DNA from: an uncultured Clostridium sp.
Lineage (GTDB): Bacteria; Bacillota; Clostridia; Lachnospirales; Lachnospiraceae
DNA: 34,090 nucleotides
Direction: 5' to 3'
NCBI GenBank assembly: GCA_900549235.1
Contig: URNT01000034.1
Span: forward strand, 1-34,090
In this document: in pieces, positions 22,847-30,825 of the stretch
Position numbering within the stretch: position 1 is the stretch's first letter
Layout of the letters: each line of letters starts with the position of its first letter
Program-made: the position numbers and the translations under genes
Notes under the pieces: model-generated
What the model was told of the DNA's origin: nothing
The model's input: the letters and a program-made list of their open reading frames with translations, nothing else
Database searches by the model: none

Positions 22847-23617
22847 ATGGGACGAATCATAACAATAACCAACCAAAAGGGTGGAGTGGGTAAAACCACT
22901 ACTGCGATCAATTTGTCTGCCTGTCTTGCGGAAGCGGGACAGCATGTTATGCTGGTGGACTTCGATCCCCAGGGAAATGCCAGCAGCGGACTGGGACTTG
23001 AACGGGAGGATTTTGAAAAAACAGTATATGATATGCTGGCGGAGGAGGCTTCGATTGAGGAGTGCATTGTCCGAAATATACAGGATAATCTGGATGTAAT
23101 TCCTTCAGATATGAATCTGGCCGGCGCGGAGATTGAGTTTCAGGAAGTAGAAGATAAGGAACTTTTGCTTAGAAATTATCTTTATCAGGTTCGGGACGAA
23201 TACGATTTTATTTTGATTGATTGTCCCCCTTCTCTGAATATACTGACGATCAATGCGCTGACTGCGGCAGATACGGTGATTGTACCGATTCAGTGCGAGT
23301 ATTATGCGCTGGAGGGATTGAATCAGGTGTTAAAGACGGTGGATCTTGTTAAAAAGAAATTGAATCCGCAGCTGGAGCTGGAGGGGGTTGTGTTTACCAT
23401 GCATGACGCCAGAACCAACCTTTCGCTTCAGGTGGTGGAGAGTGTGAAGAGCAATCTGAACAGAAATATTTACAAGACGATCATTCCGAGAAATGTACGT
23501 CTGGCAGAAGCACCAAGCCATGGTATGTCAATTAATTTGTATGATTCCAGATCAACTGGGGCAGAGAGCTATCGTATGCTTGCAGCAGAAGTAATAAGCA
23601 GAGGAGAAGAATTGTAA
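22847..23617 (+). CDS. parA: Chromosome partitioning ATPase ParA (Soj)
   Basis: Deviant Walker-A ATPase that works with ParB in origin segregation and, in Firmicutes, in control of DnaA. The 256 residues start MGRIITITNQ and continue with KGGVGKTTT (11-19), the switch region MLVDFDPQGNASSGLG, and Walker B FILIDCPPSLNILT. The ATG at 22847 has AAAGGA 11 nt upstream; a longer frame from 22784 adds an N-terminus not seen in the family. It overlaps parB by 1 nt (TAATG). parS sites on both sides of the locus support a chromosomal Soj rather than a plasmid ParA. Confidence 0.96.
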   Translation: MGRIITITNQKGGVGKTTTAINLSACLAEAGQHVMLVDFDPQGNASSGLGLEREDFEKTVYDMLAEEASIEECIVRNIQDNLDVIPSDMNLAGAEIEFQEVEDKELLLRNYLYQVRDEYDFILIDCPPSLNILTINALTAADTVIVPIQCEYYALEGLNQVLKTVDLVKKKLNPQLELEGVVFTMHDARTNLSLQVVESVKSNLNRNIYKTIIPRNVRLAEAPSHGMSINLYDSRSTGAESYRMLAAEVISRGEEL

Positions 23618-24546
23618 TGGCGAGGAAAGGGTTAGGAAAAGGGTTAGGCGCTATTTTTGGAGAAGATGTGATCAAAGAGACAGAGGAGCAGACAGCGAAA
23701 GCGAAGGAAAAGATTAGCACAGGGGAAAAGGATAGTGAAAAGGGCCGGGAATTAATGGTCAAGGTTTCTATGATCGAGCCGAATAAGGAGCAGCCAAGAA
23801 AGGACTTTAATGAGGAACAGCTCCAGGAACTGTCGGAGTCCATCAAACGCTACGGGGTGCTACAGCCACTGTTGGTGCAGAAAAAAGGCGGACTATATGA
23901 GATTATAGCAGGAGAGCGCAGATGGCGGGCGGCCAAGCTTGCAGGCATTAAGGAAGTTCCGGTGGTTTTGCGTGAGTACAGCAAGCAGGAGAGTATGGAG
24001 ATTGCGCTGATAGAAAATGTTCAGCGGGCAGATCTGAATCCTATTGAGGAGGCAAAGGCATATCAGCAGCTGATAAGGGAATTTGACTTGACACAGGAGG
24101 AGATCGCAGCCAGGGTGGCGAAAAGCCGTACTGCTATTACAAATACTATGCGCCTTTTGAAACTGGACGAGCAGATTCAGGAAATGCTGATTCGTGGTAT
24201 GATCAGCAATGGACATGGGCGGGCTCTTTTGGGGCTTGAGAGCACCGAGATGCAGCTTCGGGCTGTGAAGCAGGTTCTGGATGGAAACTTAAGTGTAAGA
24301 GAGACAGAACGTCTGGTAAAGAAGTTGGCCAAGCTGGAAGCGGGAGAAGATGAAAGGCGGGAAGAGAAAAAGAAAGATGATGCATTGGCTCTGATCTATC
24401 AAAATCTGGAAGAAAGAATGAAATCGATCATGGGGACAAAGGTCAGTATCCACAATAAGGATAAAAATAAGGGCCGCATTGAAATCGAGTATTACTCGGA
24501 AGCGGAATTGGAACGGATTGTGGAAATGATTGAATCCATTCATTAG
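23617..24546 (+). CDS. parB: Chromosome partitioning protein ParB (Spo0J), CTP-dependent clamp
   Basis: Binds parS, hydrolyses CTP and slides on DNA to form the partition complex that recruits ParA and SMC. In 309 residues: an N-terminal ParA-stimulating peptide (ARKGLGKGLGAIFGE), the CTP-binding motifs GERRWRAA (99-106) and ENVQR (133-137), a helix-turn-helix that reads parS (LTQEEIAARVAKSRTAITN, about 155-173), and a C-terminal dimerisation domain after a charged linker. Its targets are visible as four perfect parS sites around the gene. Confidence 0.97.
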   Translation: MARKGLGKGLGAIFGEDVIKETEEQTAKAKEKISTGEKDSEKGRELMVKVSMIEPNKEQPRKDFNEEQLQELSESIKRYGVLQPLLVQKKGGLYEIIAGERRWRAAKLAGIKEVPVVLREYSKQESMEIALIENVQRADLNPIEEAKAYQQLIREFDLTQEEIAARVAKSRTAITNTMRLLKLDEQIQEMLIRGMISNGHGRALLGLESTEMQLRAVKQVLDGNLSVRETERLVKKLAKLEAGEDERREEKKKDDALALIYQNLEERMKSIMGTKVSIHNKDKNKGRIEIEYYSEAELERIVEMIESIH

Positions 24547-24558
24547 TATAAAGGAGAG

Positions 24559-25083
24559 ATGCAACCGATGGAAAACAGCATTTTGAATCAGCTGCCTGTT
24601 GATCCGGCATATATTTTACTGGGGCTTCTGGTAATGACAATTTTACTGCTGATCATGCTTATAGCGACAATGGCCCGGCTGGGAAAGCTGAGCCGGAAAT
24701 ATGACTATTTTATGAGAGGAAAGGATGCGGAGACGCTGGAGGATGTGATTCTGGATCAGTTGGATGAGATTAAGAATCTGAAGGCGGAGGACAGGGCCAC
24801 AAAGGATGCCATCCGAACTCTTAACAGAAATTTTCGTTCTTCTTTTCAGAAGCTGGGAGTGGTGCGGTACAATGCGTTTAAAGGAATGGGCGGCAGTCTC
24901 AGCTTTGCTCTTGCATTTTTAGATTATACCAACAGCGGCTTTGTGCTGAACTGTGTTCACAGCCGGGAAGGGTGTTACCTCTATATTAAAGAGGTTGATA
25001 TGGGAAAGACGGATGTGATCCTTGGAAACGAGGAGCAGGAGGCGCTGGAGCAGGCTCTTGGTTATGTGAAAAAAAATTCATAG
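24559..25083 (+). CDS. DUF4446 family membrane protein
   Basis: A 174-residue protein with one N-terminal transmembrane helix (about 17-40), a short helical region rich in charged residues (LDEIKNLKAEDRATKDAIR), and a conserved C-terminal domain (FQKLGVVRYNAF, GGSLSFALAFLDYTNSGFVL, REGCYLYIKEV). This is the DUF4446 pattern, a family I know as commonly found near Clostridial parAB genes. Its function is not established. Start may be ATG 24559 or ATG 24568; AAGGAG is only 2 nt from the first and 11 nt from the second. It lies 12 nt after parB and is probably the last gene of the parAB operon. Confidence 0.85.
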   Translation: MQPMENSILNQLPVDPAYILLGLLVMTILLLIMLIATMARLGKLSRKYDYFMRGKDAETLEDVILDQLDEIKNLKAEDRATKDAIRTLNRNFRSSFQKLGVVRYNAFKGMGGSLSFALAFLDYTNSGFVLNCVHSREGCYLYIKEVDMGKTDVILGNEEQEALEQALGYVKKNS

Positions 25084-25094
25084 TCATGCGTATT

Positions 25095-25132
25095 AAAAGA
25101 ATCAGGGAATGGATGGCTCTGGTTCTTTTTTT
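25095..25132 (+). terminator. Terminator of the parAB-DUF4446 operon
   Basis: AAAAGAATCAG (25095-25105) pairs with CTGGTTCTTTT (25119-25129, one T-G pair) around a 13-nt loop, ending in seven T. It is 12 nt after the stop codon and 7 nt before parS site 4. Confidence 0.8.
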
Positions 25133-25138
25133 GTGGAA

Positions 25139-25154
25139 TGTTTCACGTGAAACA
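25139..25154. other. parS site 4
   Basis: Perfect TGTTTCACGTGAAACA between the parAB operon terminator and the following repeat-protein gene. Confidence 0.95.
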
Positions 25155-25172
25155 TTTGGGATGCATATGATA
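25144..25172 (+). promoter_or_regulatory. Possible sporulation (SigK-type) promoter overlapping parS 4
   Basis: CATATGATA (25164-25172) fits the SigK -10 pattern CATANNNTA, and an AC dinucleotide lies in the -35 position inside the parS palindrome (CACG, 16-nt spacer). The resulting leader of about 25-30 nt suits the next gene. Short motif, so chance match is possible. Confidence 0.25.
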
Positions 25173-25203
25173 TAGGTAAGAAAATAAATACAAGGGAGAG
25201 CGG

Positions 25204-26499
25204 ATGCAAGACATAGAATATCTTAAGAGTATGTATCCTTCTGGTGTGAAGGTACTGCAAAACTATGTGTCAGAAGCATGTGACCGGATGGATTATAAAA
25301 ACAGTCCGATGTATGATGAATTTCCGGATCAGATGATGATAAACCGGATCTGCGATACTATCTGTGATACGATCATGGCATCGGAAAGCAGGAACATGGT
25401 AGCCAGTATGTGGGCGGATGTCGAGAAGAACCAGCGTCTTGGGGCAGAGGAGGTCAGTAAGGAAACTGCAGAGACGGATGCAGGAGAGACGGAGACATTT
25501 TCCCAGGGGATAGATAGGGGAGAAAACGGATTAAAGGAAAATACAGTAGAAAACATAATGGAAGATGAAATAAAGTGGAAAAAACAATGCCGGAATCAGC
25601 AGGAAGAAGGGCAGTGGCATGGCAGACAGGAGGAATCTTCCGGGATGTGGGAGGGTGAGCCTGACTGGCAGAGCCGGCCGCCTCGGTTTGTGACGTCTGG
25701 AACACAGGGAATGGAAAATGCAGGGATGCCTGGACAGACTGAAATGCCTGGTGGAAATACTGGCTGGCAGGGAAATGGCCAGATGGAAAACGGGATGATA
25801 CCGAAGCAGTCCGGGATGCCTGGTGGAAATACTGACTGGCAGGGAAACATCCAGACAGGAAATGGAGTAATGCCAGTACGATCCGAAATGTCCGGCAGAG
25901 ACACAGCCTGGCAGAGTATCGGTAATACAGAGGGCTCTATGACACCTAATAATAGTGTCCGCTTTGTGACTTCTGGTATGTCAGAGACAGAGCAGGGCGG
26001 TGGCATGATGTTTGATGGATCCTCTTGTCAAAACCTTTTTATGCAGTCTCAGCAGCCAGACATAAATATGGAAGTGTCAGGTGCGGAGGAGATAGGAGAG
26101 TGGGAGCAAAAGAAAGGCGATGATGTATTGGATTCGGGAAGCCGTATAAATATGGATGGGGATTCTGCCGCTTTACAGCTGCAAAGTCAAGGGAACGATC
26201 TTGAAATGCAGGAACGGCCTGGCCGCCCCCCGCAGCCCGGACGTCCTGGCAGACCCGGGGCGAATCAGCCTGGTAGGCCGCCGCAGTACCCACCGCGTCC
26301 CCCGCAGCCACCACGTCCCCCGCAGCCACCGCGTCCGCAGCCACCACGCCCCCCACAGCCGCCGCGTCCATTACCGCCGCCGCGCCCAGTACCCCCGCCA
26401 CCACCGCCTCAGCCCCGCCCCACATGGCTTGAGGATCTTATCAAGGTACTTCTGTTAAACGAAATGTACAACCGCAGATGCACCAACGGCAGATGCTGA
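25204..26499 (+). CDS. Low-complexity protein with 24-residue repeats and a proline-rich tail, function unknown
   Basis: A 431-residue protein I do not recognise by name. Residues 1-60 form a helical, conserved-looking head (YLKSMYPSGVKVLQNYV, CDRMDY, MYDEFPDQ). Residues 60-160 are acidic and Gln/Glu-rich. Three 24-residue repeats (MPGGNTGWQGN type) span about 181-251 and are bracketed by two copies of RFVTSG. Residues about 336-410 are nearly all Pro, Arg and Gln (RPPQPP units). The tail WLEDLIKVLLLNEMYNRRC ends with two Cys close together. There is no signal peptide or transmembrane helix. Composition resembles spore-coat or other assembly proteins, but that is only a resemblance. RBS is AAGGGAGAG. 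Confidence 0.8.
   Translation: MQDIEYLKSMYPSGVKVLQNYVSEACDRMDYKNSPMYDEFPDQMMINRICDTICDTIMASESRNMVASMWADVEKNQRLGAEEVSKETAETDAGETETFSQGIDRGENGLKENTVENIMEDEIKWKKQCRNQQEEGQWHGRQEESSGMWEGEPDWQSRPPRFVTSGTQGMENAGMPGQTEMPGGNTGWQGNGQMENGMIPKQSGMPGGNTDWQGNIQTGNGVMPVRSEMSGRDTAWQSIGNTEGSMTPNNSVRFVTSGMSETEQGGGMMFDGSSCQNLFMQSQQPDINMEVSGAEEIGEWEQKKGDDVLDSGSRINMDGDSAALQLQSQGNDLEMQERPGRPPQPGRPGRPGANQPGRPPQYPPRPPQPPRPPQPPRPQPPRPPQPPRPLPPPRPVPPPPPPQPRPTWLEDLIKVLLLNEMYNRRCTNGRC
25744..25959 (+). repeat. Three in-frame 72-nt repeats within the low-complexity gene
   Basis: Units begin at 25744, 25816 and 25888, exactly 72 nt apart, each opening ATGCCTGGTGGAAATAC or a diverged form (ATGTCCGGCAGAGACAC in the third). 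A diverged half unit precedes the first. The first two are close in sequence and the third has drifted, which suggests in-frame duplication. Confidence 0.85.
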
Positions 26500-26557
26500 C
26501 TGTAATCTGACTCTCATCCCATCTGCCGTAAAATTAACTGTATATTAACCACACATT

Positions 26558-26610
26558 CCCGCCATTCACACCTTTTTTACCAATCTGTGTATGGCGGGGA
26601 TTTATTTTTG
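26558..26610 (+). terminator. Terminator after the low-complexity gene
   Basis: CCCGCCAT (26558-26565) pairs with ATGGCGGG (26591-26598), and inside it ACAC with GTGT, followed by a T-rich GATTTATTTTTG. The rest of the 251-nt gap to the next gene holds only the promoter listed next. Confidence 0.75.
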
Positions 26611-26678
26611 ATTTTCACCTTTACACAATACCTGCACACCCCCGTCCGCTTTTCACAATAAATTTAGAAAAGATTAAG

Positions 26679-26707
26679 TTGTGGTTTTAAAGGTTATTAT
26701 ATAAAAT
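26679..26707 (+). promoter_or_regulatory. Probable promoter of the propeller-like gene
   Basis: TTGTGG (26679-26684), 17-nt spacer, TAAAAT (26702-26707). Transcription would begin near 26714, downstream of the in-frame GTG at 26712, which supports the ATG at 26751 as start. Confidence 0.4.
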
Positions 26708-26750
26708 AAAAGTGAAATACAGGATTTTTAGTAAAGGAATGAATATACTC

Positions 26751-29234
26751 ATGAAAAAGATGATACAGCGGGCAGGAATTTTATTCCTGATATTTTTAGC
26801 GGCCATTGTGATGTATTTCCTCAGCTCGAGGAAAACTATGGAGAAGGAGTATACGGTTTATTCTTCTATGGATGAAGCGACGCTTCCGGTGGTCTATACG
26901 GATTTCCAGGGGCAGACGATCAACTGTCTGAGAGGCTATAAGCAGGATATGGGCAACCAGACGGCAAGGGAGAGTCTGATCGTTCTTCCTGAGGACCGCA
27001 GGCTTACGCTTCAGATCCATGAATACGGCAATACTATTACCGGCATCCGCTATGAGGTGCGGGATCTGTCCATGGAGCGGCTGATTGAGCGGACGGAGCT
27101 GGAGCAGTGGGACAGCAGTGATGACATTGCCACAGCCATTCTTCCCATCCAGAACCTCCTGACCAGAAATGAAACCTATCTGCTCAGCGTATTTGTCAGT
27201 ACGGCAGAGGAGGAGATTACCTACTATACACGAATCATGTGGGCAGATGACAGCAGCCGGGCGGCGGATATGCTGAAGCTGGCAGATGAATTTACAAGGA
27301 AAAGCCTTATCTATGACCAGGCCGGTGATCTGGTAGCCTATCTGGAAACTAACGATTCGGAGGACAACAGCTCTCTGGGCCATGTGACCATCCGCACCAG
27401 CTTCCAGCACCTGACCTGGGACGGGCTTCCGGTGGAGCTTGTGGGAGAGCCTCAGATCACCCTTCAGGAGTTTGATGGCATTATGGGTCATATCCAGACG
27501 AAGTATCAGGTAAGGATCCCTCAGAGCGATGGGACAGAGATTCTGGTAAATGCAGAGGACAATTTTACAATGAAATGGAATGAACAGCGCATTTACCTGA
27601 TGAACTATGAGAGGAATGCGGAGGAGCTGTTCAAGGGAGAAGATTATAATTTTTCCGGCAAGCGGATTATACTGGGAATCAGCAGTGATGAGAAGGTCCG
27701 CACAATGAAAAGCTCGAATTCCCGTTATCTGGCATTTAAAAACAGCGGAAACCTCTGGTCCTACGATCAGAATGAAAAAAAGGCTGTCTGCATTTTTTCA
27801 TTCTACAGTAAGACTGATGACGGAGTCCGGAGCGGCTATGACAACCATGATGTAAAGATTCTGTCTGTAGGGGACAATGGAAATGTGGATTTCCTGGTGT
27901 ATGGATATATGAACCGGGGAAGTTATGAGGGACGGACGGGCGTAGTGTTTTACACCTATGACAGCCAGAAAAATACAGTCCAGGAGCGGTTTTTCATTCC
28001 GGCAGCCCAGTCCTGCGAGCAGATGGAGGCGGATATTGAAAGTCTGGCCTATCTGAGCAAGAACCAGATGATGTATCTGATGCTGGGCGGAAATGTGTAC
28101 GGAATTGACTTAAACAGCAATGAATCCCTGACGGTGGCCCGGGGTCTGACAGAAGGAAACTATGCTGTGAGCAAGGATGGAAGCAGGTTTGCCTGGCAGG
28201 AGGGCGGAAGTCTTTACGAGTCTGAAAAGGTTCAGGTAATGGATTTTGAGACTTCCCAGAATCAGGAAATTACAGGGGCAGAAGGAGACTATGTCCGTGT
28301 CCTTGGTTTTGTAGGGGACGATCTGATCTACGGTCTTGGCAGATCAGAGGACACCTGGATTGTCAATGGCAGAGTAAAGGGGCTTCCAATGTATGCCATG
28401 TATATCGTAGACAGTCAGATGCAGGTGGCGAGTCAGTACCAGAAGGAAGGAATCTATATTTCCGACGTTGTGGCAGAGGACGGGCGGATTCATCTGAAGC
28501 AGCTGGTCCGTCTGGCGCCTAACCAGTATACCTGCCAGGCTAATGATACCATTGTCTGCAATGAGAAGCTGGATGACGATCCATTGAAGGGCATTGGCTG
28601 GTATGCGTCCCAGGACAGAGGAAAGCTCTATTTTGTACAGGCCGATTCCGAGCTCAAGGCTTCTGGAGTTAAAACAGACGTGCCGGAGGCATTTTCCTAT
28701 GAAAATACAAGTACCCTGACCTTTGAGCATGGCAGCACCAGATCAGGTGACGGATCCATGATCTTTTATGCTTACGGGGGAGGACATTATCTTGGAGCCT
28801 CCAGAAGTTTTTCTGAGGCTGTCAATATGGCCTACGGAAAAATGGGCTTCGTCACTGATGACGGCCAGCATGTGCTGTGGGACCGTGTGAACCGTCAGCC
28901 TGCCCGTATTATCAGAGAGCCCGTGGAGGCAGCCAGAAGGATGACCAAGTATCTGGATACATTTTCGGGCAGTACAGCTTATGAGGACGGGTTCAGGATG
29001 ATCGATGCAGGCGGCTGCAGCTTAAGCCAGGTGCTTTACTTTATCGATAAGGGGATCCCGGTGATTGCCTATGTGGAGGAAGGGCGGCTCCTCCTGCTCT
29101 GCGGCTACGACCAGTACAATGTGACCCTCTATGATCCGTCCACCCAGGAGACCTGGAAAATGGGTCTGGGAGATGCCGGAGCCTACTTTGACAGCCAGCA
29201 GAATGATTTTATCTGCGGATTGTCTGTAGAGTAA
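26751..29234 (+). CDS. Membrane-anchored propeller-like protein with degenerate C39-peptidase-like C-terminus
   Basis: An 827-residue protein with one N-terminal transmembrane helix (about 7-24, GILFLIFLAAIVMYFL) and a large outward domain. The middle (about 280-640) contains repeated strands such as YLAFKNSGNLWSYD, VYGIDLNSNESL and RFAWQEGGSLYES, like a beta-propeller. The last 100 residues (GCSLSQVLYFIDKGIPVIAYV, then LLLLCGYDQYNVTLYDP) follow the C39-like papain-fold pattern, but the His expected just before GYD is absent (Leu-Leu-Cys). The cysteine in GGCS is not in a clear active-site setting, so peptidase activity is doubtful. I chose the ATG at 26751, with AAAGGA 12 nt upstream, over the GTG at 26712. 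It is a single gene between terminator and murA; role unknown, plausibly in envelope assembly. Confidence 0.75.
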   Translation: MKKMIQRAGILFLIFLAAIVMYFLSSRKTMEKEYTVYSSMDEATLPVVYTDFQGQTINCLRGYKQDMGNQTARESLIVLPEDRRLTLQIHEYGNTITGIRYEVRDLSMERLIERTELEQWDSSDDIATAILPIQNLLTRNETYLLSVFVSTAEEEITYYTRIMWADDSSRAADMLKLADEFTRKSLIYDQAGDLVAYLETNDSEDNSSLGHVTIRTSFQHLTWDGLPVELVGEPQITLQEFDGIMGHIQTKYQVRIPQSDGTEILVNAEDNFTMKWNEQRIYLMNYERNAEELFKGEDYNFSGKRIILGISSDEKVRTMKSSNSRYLAFKNSGNLWSYDQNEKKAVCIFSFYSKTDDGVRSGYDNHDVKILSVGDNGNVDFLVYGYMNRGSYEGRTGVVFYTYDSQKNTVQERFFIPAAQSCEQMEADIESLAYLSKNQMMYLMLGGNVYGIDLNSNESLTVARGLTEGNYAVSKDGSRFAWQEGGSLYESEKVQVMDFETSQNQEITGAEGDYVRVLGFVGDDLIYGLGRSEDTWIVNGRVKGLPMYAMYIVDSQMQVASQYQKEGIYISDVVAEDGRIHLKQLVRLAPNQYTCQANDTIVCNEKLDDDPLKGIGWYASQDRGKLYFVQADSELKASGVKTDVPEAFSYENTSTLTFEHGSTRSGDGSMIFYAYGGGHYLGASRSFSEAVNMAYGKMGFVTDDGQHVLWDRVNRQPARIIREPVEAARRMTKYLDTFSGSTAYEDGFRMIDAGGCSLSQVLYFIDKGIPVIAYVEEGRLLLLCGYDQYNVTLYDPSTQETWKMGLGDAGAYFDSQQNDFICGLSVE

Positions 29235-29246
29235 ACCTACATGCGC

Positions 29247-29342
29247 CCGTCAGGCAAGCGCACCACCAACCCATAAAAGTCTGGCGGGCACATGGGGCAT
29301 CCCTGAATTTATGCCGCCTGACGGCGGCGGGACTTTCAGGGT
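29247..29342 (+). repeat. Nested inverted repeats between the propeller-like gene and murA
   Basis: Two competing foldings are visible. CCGTCAGGC (29247-29255) matches GCCTGACGG (29316-29324) over 9 bp with 60 nt between. Alternatively GCCGCC and GGCGGC (29313-29328) form a tight hairpin with loop TGAC, inside an outer pair CCCTGAA/TTCAGGG ending near 29341. There is no T-tract, so this is not a standard terminator; it may be a small mobile palindrome or an RNA leader or trailer structure. Confidence 0.6.
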
Positions 29343-29370
29343 AAGGTCGATTTCATAAACTCTGATTTAC

Positions 29371-29398
29371 TTTACAAATCTGATTCTTATGGTATAAT
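29371..29398 (+). promoter_or_regulatory. murA promoter with possible operator
   Basis: TTTACA (29371-29376), 16-nt spacer, perfect TATAAT (29393-29398), about 58 nt before murA. A 7-bp inverted repeat TCTGATT (29379-29385) and AATCAGA (29396-29402) overlaps the -10 and could bind a repressor. Another copy of TCTGATT is at 29361-29367. Confidence 0.65.
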
Positions 29399-29462
29399 CA
29401 GAGATGTAAATAAATTATGAACAAAGATTTAAGGATTATGGAATAAATCTCAGAGGTGTGGA

Positions 29463-30755
29463 ATGGAACAATTTATAATAAAAGGCGGTAACCCACTGGT
29501 GGGAGATGTGACCATCGGAGGAGCCAAAAATGCCGCGCTGGGTATACTGGCTGCTGCTATTATGACAGATGATGATGTTCTTATCGACAACCTGCCGGAT
29601 GTAAGGGACATCAATGTACTGTTGGAAGCCATCCAGGAGATTGGTGCCAGAGTGGAACGGATTGACCGCCACACTGTAAGGATCAACGGCAGCAATATAA
29701 AAGAGGTTTCGGTGGATGATGAGTATATCCGCCGAATCCGGGCTTCCTATTATTTTATCGGAGCCCTTCTTGGAAAATATAAGAGCGCACAGGTGCCTCT
29801 TCCAGGCGGCTGTAATATCGGCAGCCGTCCCATTGACCAGCATATCAAGGGCTTCCGGGCGCTGGGAGCTGAGGTAGTGATCGAGGGCGGAGCGGTGATT
29901 GCCCACGCCATTGATCTGGTGGCAAGCCATATTTATCTGGATGTGGTATCAGTTGGAGCGACCATTAATATTATGATGGCGGCGGCCCTGGCAGAGGGAC
30001 AGACCATCCTGGAAAATGCAGCTAAGGAGCCTCACATCGTAGATGTGGCCAACTTCCTGAACAGCATGGGAGCCAATATAAAGGGAGCCGGTACAGATAC
30101 TATCCGTATCCGGGGTGTGGAGCGGCTTCACGGGACGGAGTATTCCATTATCCCGGACCAGATCGAGGCAGGAACCTTTATGTGCGCTGCGGCGGCTACC
30201 AGAGGCGATGTGATGATTAAAAATGTGATTCCCAAGCATCTGGAGGCGATTTCTGCAAAGCTTATGGAGATGGGCTGCGAGGTGATCGAGTTTGACGATG
30301 CGGTCCGGGTGGTAGGAAAGCCCAACCAGTGTCATACGGATATTAAGACACTTCCGTATCCGGGCTTTCCAACCGATATGCAGCCTCAGATGGCAGTGGC
30401 GCTGGCCCTGGCAAAGGGGACAAGCATGGTGACCGAAAGCATTTTTGAGAACCGCTTTAAGTACGTGGACGAGCTGGCCCGCATGGGCAGCACCATCAAG
30501 GTTGAGGGAAATGTAGCTGTGATCAGCGGCGTAAAGGGCTTTACAGGGGCCCAGGTAAATGCTCCGGATCTTCGCGCGGGAGCGGCTCTTGTGATCGCCG
30601 GTCTGGCGGCAGAGGGGTATACGGTGGTAGATGAGATCGGATACATCCAGAGAGGCTATGAGAGCTTTGAGTTAAAGCTTCAGGGACTGGGCGCCATGAT
30701 CGAAAAGGTGGATTCAGACCGTGAGGTGCAGAAGTTTAAGCTGAGAGTAGGATGA
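29463..30755 (+). CDS. murA: UDP-N-acetylglucosamine 1-carboxyvinyltransferase
   Basis: First committed step of peptidoglycan synthesis: moves enolpyruvate from PEP to UDP-GlcNAc in the cytoplasm. The 430 residues contain GGAKNAAL with Lys22, the catalytic loop PGGCNIGSRPIDQHI with Cys117 (the fosfomycin target), TIRIRGVERLHG, IPDQIEAGTF and the C-terminal LRAGAALVIAGLAAEG. A Cys at 117 predicts fosfomycin sensitivity of this copy. The ATG at 29463 has the purine-rich AGAGGTGTGGA site. Firmicutes often have two murA genes; I cannot tell which one this is. Confidence 0.97.
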   Translation: MEQFIIKGGNPLVGDVTIGGAKNAALGILAAAIMTDDDVLIDNLPDVRDINVLLEAIQEIGARVERIDRHTVRINGSNIKEVSVDDEYIRRIRASYYFIGALLGKYKSAQVPLPGGCNIGSRPIDQHIKGFRALGAEVVIEGGAVIAHAIDLVASHIYLDVVSVGATINIMMAAALAEGQTILENAAKEPHIVDVANFLNSMGANIKGAGTDTIRIRGVERLHGTEYSIIPDQIEAGTFMCAAAATRGDVMIKNVIPKHLEAISAKLMEMGCEVIEFDDAVRVVGKPNQCHTDIKTLPYPGFPTDMQPQMAVALALAKGTSMVTESIFENRFKYVDELARMGSTIKVEGNVAVISGVKGFTGAQVNAPDLRAGAALVIAGLAAEGYTVVDEIGYIQRGYESFELKLQGLGAMIEKVDSDREVQKFKLRVG

Positions 30756-30761
30756 TGAGTG

Positions 30762-30802
30762 ACAGGATCTGTGCGGGGGAAAGCATGGGTCCTGTTTTAT
30801 TT
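30762..30802 (+). terminator. murA terminator
   Basis: ACAGGA (30762-30767) pairs with TCCTGT (30790-30795), followed by TTTATTTC. It lies 7 nt after the murA stop, and the radical SAM gene starts 24 nt further on. Confidence 0.7.
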
Positions 30803-30825
30803 CAGGTACATGAGAGGAGAAGAAA

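Noticed and set aside
26039..26425. Ala/Val-rich minus-strand frame opposite the Pro-rich tail
   Set aside because: Mirror of the repetitive CCN/CGN codons of the real gene; low complexity only.
26221..26427. Repeat array looking like a CRISPR or tandem DNA element
   Set aside because: The repeats are short CCGCAGCCACC-type units in frame with a Pro-rich coding sequence; no spacer-repeat regularity and no cas genes.
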